From positions 1 to 58,278 of the forward strand of contig WJMF01000110.1 of assembly GCA_014728085.1 (NCBI GenBank): a stretch of 58,278 bases of DNA, given 5' to 3'. Positions 52,991 to 58,278 of this stretch are shown one piece after another (the stretch's first letter is position 1; every line of letters begins with the position of its first letter). The position numbers were made by a program, and so were the translations under genes. Source of the stretch: Candidatus Zhuqueibacterota bacterium (GTDB lineage: Bacteria; Zhuqueibacterota; Zhuqueibacteria; Residuimicrobiales; Oceaniaggregativiventaceae). A model generated the notes under the pieces. The model was not told the DNA's origin. It made no database searches and worked only from the letters and a program-made list of their open reading frames with translations.

Positions 52991-54517
52991 ATGTCAAACA
53001 CGAAAATGCCGAATCCCGATGACCTGAGAAACGAGGTTTCGGAATTTCTTAAACAAAAATATGGCGATTCCGTGGTTGTGCCACAGGAGCCGGATTTGGG
53101 ATCAGAGGAGCCTAAGGGAGAAGGGGGCAAACCAGATATACCTTCGAGCATTAATTTTGATCTTAAACCTTCTGAAATGATCGCTTTTTTAAAAAAATAT
53201 GTCGTCGGACAGGATGATGCATTGGAAGTCCTGGCCACCAAAGTATGCACTCACTTTAACCGGATGAAGCTTGAAACCAGCGAAACCGTACTCGAAGAGT
53301 TGATGGGTAACATCAAAAGCAATGTTTTGATGTTGGGCCCGACAGGAGTCGGAAAGACCTATATCATCAAATTGATTGCTAAAAAGATCGGGGTCCCGTT
53401 TATTAAAGGAGATGCCACCAAATTTAGCGAAACCGGCTATGTCGGTGGTGATGTGGAAGACCTGGTTCGCGGTTTGGTACATGAAGCGGATGGAAATATC
53501 AAGCTTGCCGAATATGGCATTATCTATCTCGATGAAATCGATAAAATTGCTTCTTCAGGCAGTTCATATGGACCCGATGTTTCACGTTCCGGTGTGCAGC
53601 GAAACCTTTTGAAATTGATGGAAGAATCTGAAGTGGATATGAAAACGCCACATGATCTGGCGGCGCAGATGGAAGCCGCGATGGAAGCACAAAGAACCGG
53701 GAAGGTGAAACGCAAGAAAATCAATACCAAAAATATCCTTTTTGTGATGAGTGGGGCTTTCAACGGCATGGCGGATATAATCAGCCGCCGAATGAACAAG
53801 CAACCGGTAGGTTTTAGGTCTTCACTGGATGACCAGAATACCAGCAAGAAGAAGGAAATTGAATTGCTCAAAAATGTCAGAACCGAGGATCTGATCAGTT
53901 ACGGTTTTGAATCCGAATTTGTCGGTCGCTTGCCCATTGTTACTGTCCTTGATGATCTGAATGTGGATGGTCTGTTTAATATTTTAAAGAGTCCGACCAG
54001 TACGGTTGTTCTTGGAAAAAAGCGCGATTTTCAGGCTTATGGAATAGAGCTTGAATTCACCAATGACGCCCTGAAATATATTGCTGAAAAGGCTTTTGAA
54101 GAAAAAACAGGTGCAAGAGGATTGCAGAGCGTGGCTGACCGGTTGTTGATTCATTTCGAAAAGACTCTACCCGATACCGAGATCAAATCGCTCAAGATCT
54201 CCAAATCGGTCTTGCTCAATCCGGATGCAGAACTGGACAAACTGACGGTGAATTCGTCCATGAAAAAATTTCAGAAAGAGTTTTTGGCCAAGAACGGTAT
54301 CGTGATATCCTTTACCGGTAAAGCCGTTGACCTGATTCGGCAGCGATCGAGGGAAACAGGTAAATCGTTCGATCAGATCTGTCGGGATATGTTGAGCGAT
54401 TATGAATATGGTCTGAGATTGTTGGATTGCGATCAGTTTCTCGTTGATGATGAAATTGTCAAAGATCCAAAAAAACGATTGGAAGAACTGATAAAAAACG
54501 CATATCATAAAGAATAA
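52991..54517 (+). CDS. ClpX-like AAA+ ATPase without the zinc-binding domain
   Basis: 508 residues. Walker A GPTGVGKT (116-123), GYVGGDVEDLVRGLV pore-loop region (ClpX has GYVGED), IIYLDEIDKIA Walker B, FVGRLPIVTVLDDL, and sensor-2 KTGARGLQS. The four-Cys N-terminal domain of ClpX is absent and replaced by ~60 mostly hydrophilic residues. PVGFRSSL stands where ClpX has its IGF ClpP-docking loop. Residues ~420-508 form a C-terminal extension. An unfoldase, perhaps for a protease partner; the substrate is unknown. SD GAGGTGAT. Confidence 0.85.
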   Translation: MSNTKMPNPDDLRNEVSEFLKQKYGDSVVVPQEPDLGSEEPKGEGGKPDIPSSINFDLKPSEMIAFLKKYVVGQDDALEVLATKVCTHFNRMKLETSETVLEELMGNIKSNVLMLGPTGVGKTYIIKLIAKKIGVPFIKGDATKFSETGYVGGDVEDLVRGLVHEADGNIKLAEYGIIYLDEIDKIASSGSSYGPDVSRSGVQRNLLKLMEESEVDMKTPHDLAAQMEAAMEAQRTGKVKRKKINTKNILFVMSGAFNGMADIISRRMNKQPVGFRSSLDDQNTSKKKEIELLKNVRTEDLISYGFESEFVGRLPIVTVLDDLNVDGLFNILKSPTSTVVLGKKRDFQAYGIELEFTNDALKYIAEKAFEEKTGARGLQSVADRLLIHFEKTLPDTEIKSLKISKSVLLNPDAELDKLTVNSSMKKFQKEFLAKNGIVISFTGKAVDLIRQRSRETGKSFDQICRDMLSDYEYGLRLLDCDQFLVDDEIVKDPKKRLEELIKNAYHKE

Positions 54518-54545
54518 AAAAGCCGTTTTAAGCGACTTTTTATTT
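54516..54545 (+). terminator. Possible weak terminator after the ClpX-like gene
   Basis: AAAAAGCCG (54517-54525) pairs with CGACTTTTT (54533-54541), one C-A mismatch and a 7-nt loop. The T-rich arm doubles as the U-tract, so strength is doubtful. It overlaps the uvrC start region. Confidence 0.4.
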
Positions 54546-54561
54546 GATTTCCATAACCACC

Positions 54562-56388
54562 GTGAATAAAATCGAAGAAAAATTAAAGCATTTACCTTCC
54601 CGGCCCGGGGTATATCTTTTTAAAGACAACAGCGGCAGGATAATCTATATCGGTAAAGCCAAAGTACTGAGAAACCGGGTACGGTCATATTTTCAGAGCT
54701 CGAGATCTGTCGATCTCAAAGTTGTGCGCATGATCTCGCGTATATCTGATTTTGAGATCATTATTACCGATTCTGAAGTGGAAGCGCTTATACTCGAAGC
54801 CAACCTGGTAAAACAACACCGTCCCCGTTATAATATTAACCTGAAAGATGATAAAAGTTATCCCTATATTCGGATAACGAATGAAGCATTTCCTCGTATT
54901 TTTCCGACAAGAAAAATAGTTAAAGATGGATCCAAATATTTTGGACCCTATACGGATGTTCTTTCCATGAAGCGTTTACTCAACTCTGCGAAAAAAATCT
55001 TTCCGATTCGCGCCTGTAATTTGTCATTGAACGATGAAACGATCAGACAAGGGAAATACAGAGTTTGTTTGAATTATCATATTAACAAATGTCTGGGCCC
55101 CTGTGAAGGGCATGTCTCTTCTGCCGATTATCACAAGATGATCGAATCTGTTGAAAATTTTATTCGAGGAAAAAGCAGCAAGGTCGTTGAACTGTTAAAA
55201 GATCGCATGCAAAAGCTGGCTGAAGAAAGAAGATTTGAGGTCGCGGCAAATGTCCGCGATCAGCTTGAATCGATAGAAGCATTCCAGAACAGACAAAAGA
55301 TTATCGACCCTGCCTTTGCGGAACGGGATATTGTCGCCACAGCGTTGAATCGGAGTGATTCCTGTTGTGTTGTTTTTAGAATGCGCGAAGGTAAAATTGT
55401 TGGCAGACAGCATTTTTACATGTCCGGCACAGCTGAAGAGGATTTGATGTCAGTGACGATCGCATTTGTAAAACAGTACTATCTCAAGGTCGATGAAATT
55501 CCCGATGAAATCATACTTCCCGTCTCCCTTGGTGACGAATGCGACTCGATTCGATCCTGGTTGACACAAAAGGCAACCCGTTCGGTACGTTTAACGGTTC
55601 CCAAAAAAGGCATAAAAGCCAATATTCTGAAGATGTGCCGCAATAACGCCAGGCTTTTATTGAAAGAACTGGAAATTCAGAAACAGCAGCGCTGGAGTAA
55701 GAGTAAAACCCTTTCAGCTTTGCAAAAAGATTTACATCTCGAGTCAACACCCAATCACATAGAAGCGTTTGACATTTCGAACCTTCAGGGCAAGGAGGCG
55801 GTTGCCTCTATGGTTTGTTTTATCGATGGCAAGCCCAAAAAGTCGGCTTATCGCCGATACAAGATTCGGGTTAAGGAGACACCGGATGATTTTGCCATGA
55901 TGCACGAAGTCGTTTTTCGTCGTTTTAACCGATTGGTGAAAGGCAAACAGCCATTACCGGATTTGATTTTGATCGATGGAGGTAAAGGTCAGCTCTCTGC
56001 AGCGCTCGCAGCGTTGAATCGGCTCGAGGTCGATAATCAGCCGGTTGCTGCGCTGGCAAAACGATTCGATGAGGTTTTTGTACCCGGTCATTCCGCCCCG
56101 CAAAATATACGCAAAGATTCACCCGGTCTGGTTTTATTACAGCAAATACGGGATGAATCGCATCGCTTTGCTATCGACTTTCACCGGCAGCGTCGCAACA
56201 AGAGCGCACTTGTTTCCGAGCTGGACACAATACCGGGCATCGGTGAAAAAAGAAAAAAAATGCTGATCAAACACTTTGGATCGGTTGAAAATTTGAAAAG
56301 CGCCGCTCCGGAGGATATTAAAAAAGTGAAAGGATTTGCCAAAATTGCACAGAATGTTTGGGAACACCTTCACGATAAAAAAGGATGA
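54562..56388 (+). CDS. uvrC: Excinuclease ABC subunit C
   Basis: 608 residues from GTG 54562 (MNKIEEKLKHLPSRPGVYLF); a TTG at 54544 would add six residues, and neither has a clear ribosome binding site. N-terminal GIY-YIG nuclease (GVYLFKDNSGRIIYIGKAK), UVR motif (RRFEVAANVRDQLESIE), a C-terminal RNase H-like nuclease (FDISNLQGKEAVASMVCF, LILIDGGKGQLSAAL) and helix-hairpin-helix (IPGIGEKRKKMLIKHFGS). It makes both incisions in nucleotide-excision repair with UvrAB, which are not in the window. Confidence 0.95.
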   Translation: MNKIEEKLKHLPSRPGVYLFKDNSGRIIYIGKAKVLRNRVRSYFQSSRSVDLKVVRMISRISDFEIIITDSEVEALILEANLVKQHRPRYNINLKDDKSYPYIRITNEAFPRIFPTRKIVKDGSKYFGPYTDVLSMKRLLNSAKKIFPIRACNLSLNDETIRQGKYRVCLNYHINKCLGPCEGHVSSADYHKMIESVENFIRGKSSKVVELLKDRMQKLAEERRFEVAANVRDQLESIEAFQNRQKIIDPAFAERDIVATALNRSDSCCVVFRMREGKIVGRQHFYMSGTAEEDLMSVTIAFVKQYYLKVDEIPDEIILPVSLGDECDSIRSWLTQKATRSVRLTVPKKGIKANILKMCRNNARLLLKELEIQKQQRWSKSKTLSALQKDLHLESTPNHIEAFDISNLQGKEAVASMVCFIDGKPKKSAYRRYKIRVKETPDDFAMMHEVVFRRFNRLVKGKQPLPDLILIDGGKGQLSAALAALNRLEVDNQPVAALAKRFDEVFVPGHSAPQNIRKDSPGLVLLQQIRDESHRFAIDFHRQRRNKSALVSELDTIPGIGEKRKKMLIKHFGSVENLKSAAPEDIKKVKGFAKIAQNVWEHLHDKKG

Positions 56389-56434
56389 AATACTGCGTTT
56401 CTCAAGATATCGAGTCTTGCAATCGTGGTCCGTA

Positions 56435-56740
56435 TCATTCTCTTTCCATATTGCGCAATTCCCTGAGCATATCCTTCAGAATCGATTCCATTTCTTTTGG
56501 GTTTTGCCGGAGTTTTGCAAAAAATTTTTCAAACTCATCCCTGGTCGTATGATGTTTCATCAGGGCTTGTTGTAAATACTCTTCTTTGCGAGTTGATTTT
56601 GCTGTATCTGCAAGCGCTATATCCATATAATCAGCATAAATTTTAATGAATTTTTCACGATCCAGGCGTTCCCCCGTTTGCTCACCCTGACAAGCGAAAA
56701 TCATAAAGGCCAGGGCCAGAATGCAGAGTATTCGATTCAT
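56435..56740 (-). CDS. Small DUF4296-like lipoprotein
   Basis: 101 residues on the minus strand from ATG at 56740, with TTGGAG 6 nt upstream on that strand. The signal peptide MNRILCILALAFMIFAC ends in a lipobox Cys, so it is probably a lipoprotein. The rest, DREKFIKIYADYMDIALADT and MKHHTTRDEFEKFFAKLRQN, follows the helical pattern of the Bacteroidetes family DUF4296 (short lipoproteins of unknown role). It is the only minus-strand protein gene in the window, convergent with uvrC and divergent from radA. Confidence 0.75.
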   Translation of the reverse strand: MNRILCILALAFMIFACQGEQTGERLDREKFIKIYADYMDIALADTAKSTRKEEYLQQALMKHHTTRDEFEKFFAKLRQNPKEMESILKDMLRELRNMERE

Positions 56741-56813
56741 TTTTACTCCAAAGTTCACTTTTAACAATCTAAATAAAACGCTCTAATAAATCAATATTTT
56801 TTAAAAATTAACC

Positions 56814-56842
56814 TTGACTTTTAGCTGGATTTTTGATAAAAT
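56814..56842 (+). promoter_or_regulatory. Promoter for radA
   Basis: -35 TTGACT (56814-56819), 17-bp spacer, -10 TAAAAT (56837-56842). Predicted start near 56849, a few bases before the terminator-like hairpin at 56860. Confidence 0.7.
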
Positions 56843-56859
56843 TTTTTCTATCTTTTAAG

Positions 56860-56884
56860 GAGGCCGAATTATTCGGCTTTTTTT
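56860..56884 (+). terminator. Terminator-like hairpin in the radA leader
   Basis: GCCGAA (56863-56868) pairs with TTCGGC (56872-56877), loop TTA, extendable with A-T and G-T pairs, followed by seven T's. It sits 12 nt after the predicted start. AAGGAGG (56857-56863), a perfect anti-SD match, lies on its 5' side. The only + strand gene it could otherwise terminate is uvrC, far upstream across an antisense gene. Confidence 0.65.
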
Positions 56885-56916
56885 GTATATGAAATCTCTG
56901 ATAATGAATTTATTTT

Positions 56917-58278
56917 ATGAATAGAAAAAAAAGCAAACAACGAACCCACTATGTTTGTCAGCACTGCGGCACCATCTCGCCGGGCTATATGGGTAAATGT
57001 CCCGGCTGCAATGCCTGGAATTCACTCGTTGAGGAAAAGATAAAGCCGGCTGGTAATACCGGAACTATCTCTAAGGGCCCCGGGAGTGAAGCTGTCCCTT
57101 TGCACGAGATAACCATGGATCAGCTGCCGCGGTATAGCGCCTCGAGCGCCGAGTTTAATCGCGTCCTTGGCGGTGGTATTGTCAAGGGATCAGTGGTACT
57201 TATCGGCGGGGACCCCGGCATCGGTAAATCCACCCTGCTTTTACAGGAAGCCACTCAGATCAATCACAAAATTTTATACGTTACCGGAGAAGAATCGCTG
57301 CAACAGACCAAGATGCGGGCGGTTCGTTTGCAACTCAACTCTGAAAATCTCTATATTTATGCTGAAACCGAACTCGAGGATATTGTTGAAACCATACACA
57401 AGCTAAAACCGCAATTCGTCGTGGTCGATTCCATACAAACCATTTTCACCGCTGCGTTGGAAAGCGCTCCGGGAAGCGTCAGTCAGGTCAGAGAATGCGC
57501 AATGCGGTTCATTCAGATCGCCAAAAGCATGCACATCCCTATTTTCCTCATCGGCCATGTTACCAAGGAAGGCTATCTGGCAGGCCCCAAAGTACTGGAA
57601 CATATGGTGGATGCATTGTTGCTGTTTGAAGGAGATCGCGACCATTTTTACCGGATTCTGCGTTCGATCAAAAATCGATTCGGTTCAACCCGCGAGATCG
57701 GCGTTTTTGAAATGACGGAAAAAGGTCTGGAGGATGTGATCAATCCTTCAGCTGTATTTCTGGCTGAACGGCAAACCGACACTTCCGGTTCAACAGTGGT
57801 TTGCAGTATGGAAGGCACACGTCCTATCTTAATAGAAATTCAAGCCTTGGTGAGCTCTTCCAATTACGGCTTGCCACAACGCAATACTATTGGATTGGAT
57901 CAGCGGCGTATCATGATGCTTTTGGCGGTTCTGGAAAAGCGATTGTCCTTTAAAATCGGGTCAATGGATGTCTTTGTTAATGCAGTAGGAGGGATGCGGA
58001 TCGATGAAACCGCAGCAGACCTCGGTGTTTTGGCATCGATCGCCTCGAGTATGCATAACCGTGTTATCGATCCCGAGGCAATACTGCTGGGTGAAATCGG
58101 TCTCGGTGGAGAATTAAGATCGATAACGCATATGGAAAGCCGCATTTCTGAGGCAACGAAAATGGGGTTTAAAAAAGCGGTGCTTCCAAAAGGTAATCGC
58201 AAAAAACTGAGTGTCTCCGATATTGAATTGATACCGGTTAACAACGCTCAAAGCGCGTTGGATATTGTGCTGCAATAA
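56917..58278 (+). CDS. radA: DNA repair protein RadA
   Basis: 453 residues, ending exactly at the window end with its stop. N-terminal C4 zinc finger (Cys14, Cys17, Cys28, Cys31), RecA-like core with Walker A GDPGIGKST (98-106, Lys104), the RadA-specific KNRFGST motif, and a C-terminal Lon-like domain (ADLGVLASIASS, LGEIGLGGELRSI). It helps branch migration in recombination. The ATG has no Shine-Dalgarno, but in-frame stops exclude starts upstream of 56905. Confidence 0.96.
   Translation: MNRKKSKQRTHYVCQHCGTISPGYMGKCPGCNAWNSLVEEKIKPAGNTGTISKGPGSEAVPLHEITMDQLPRYSASSAEFNRVLGGGIVKGSVVLIGGDPGIGKSTLLLQEATQINHKILYVTGEESLQQTKMRAVRLQLNSENLYIYAETELEDIVETIHKLKPQFVVVDSIQTIFTAALESAPGSVSQVRECAMRFIQIAKSMHIPIFLIGHVTKEGYLAGPKVLEHMVDALLLFEGDRDHFYRILRSIKNRFGSTREIGVFEMTEKGLEDVINPSAVFLAERQTDTSGSTVVCSMEGTRPILIEIQALVSSSNYGLPQRNTIGLDQRRIMMLLAVLEKRLSFKIGSMDVFVNAVGGMRIDETAADLGVLASIASSMHNRVIDPEAILLGEIGLGGELRSITHMESRISEATKMGFKKAVLPKGNRKKLSVSDIELIPVNNAQSALDIVLQ

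Noticed and set aside
56889-56924. 11-codon ORF overlapping the radA start
   Set aside because: Very short and without a properly spaced ribosome binding site (AAGGAGG is 25 nt away). It could be a coupling peptide but cannot be supported.
1-58278. CRISPR arrays, prophage, transposase or toxin-antitoxin genes
   Set aside because: Looked for on both strands; no regular direct repeats and no such proteins were seen.

Overview
The window reads as chromosome of a didermic bacterium of the FCB superphylum, most like Calditrichota/KSB1-type lineages. The signs are a C-terminal type IX secretion (T9SS) sorting domain on the first gene, a PorV/PorQ-type outer-membrane protein, BamD, Lnt, a DUF4296-like lipoprotein and a 31-residue COX24/THX-like basic protein. 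The phylum call is inference. Several promoters fit TTGAC/TTGAT - 17 bp - TAAAWT/TATAAT, a classical housekeeping-sigma pattern rather than the Bacteroidetes one. Nearly all genes are on the + strand; only a tRNA-Val and one small lipoprotein gene are on the - strand.

Layout. 1-1944: end of a large secreted FN3/propeller protein. 1945-2738: non-coding, with hairpins and an imperfect inverted-repeat element. 2739-2812: tRNA-Val(CAC), divergent from a sugar-kinase/HAD fusion and two glycosyltransferase genes (2996-7597). 7847-8584: a 5'-truncated mutM fused in frame to a membrane segment. 8603-9165: HU and a THX-like protein. 9192-16171: xseA-xseB-dxs-nadK-mutS. 16191-17207: PorV-like. 17437-22480: yicC-gmk-rpoZ-coaBC-UDG-dnaB. 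22628-29275: rel, HU, ruvX, lnt, an unknown membrane protein, bamD, nadD. 29300-34272: glycosyltransferase, Crp/Fnr regulator, orphan corrinoid protein, GHMP kinase, DegT aminotransferase. 34330-42324: aromatic operon. 42397-48135: polX, CPBP protease, mltG, uvrD. 48413-58278: giant TPR protein, nadC, ClpX-like ATPase, uvrC, DUF4296-like lipoprotein (-), radA.

The most striking region is the aromatic operon. All seven shikimate-pathway enzymes plus chorismate mutase and prephenate dehydrogenase lie in one tight run. It is preceded by a 24-codon leader ORF with a Phe/Tyr cluster, a strong intrinsic terminator, and an antiterminator segment inside the end of the leader ORF. The geometry is that of ribosome-mediated transcription attenuation.

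Two other genes (HU at 8727 and radA) also have a good promoter followed by an intrinsic terminator inside the leader, and yicC may have a weaker version. Conditional read-through may therefore be a recurring regulatory style here. The rest is mostly housekeeping: DNA repair (mutS, UDG, polX, uvrD, uvrC, radA, xseAB), NAD metabolism (nadK, nadD, nadC), envelope assembly (lnt, bamD, mltG) and stringent response.
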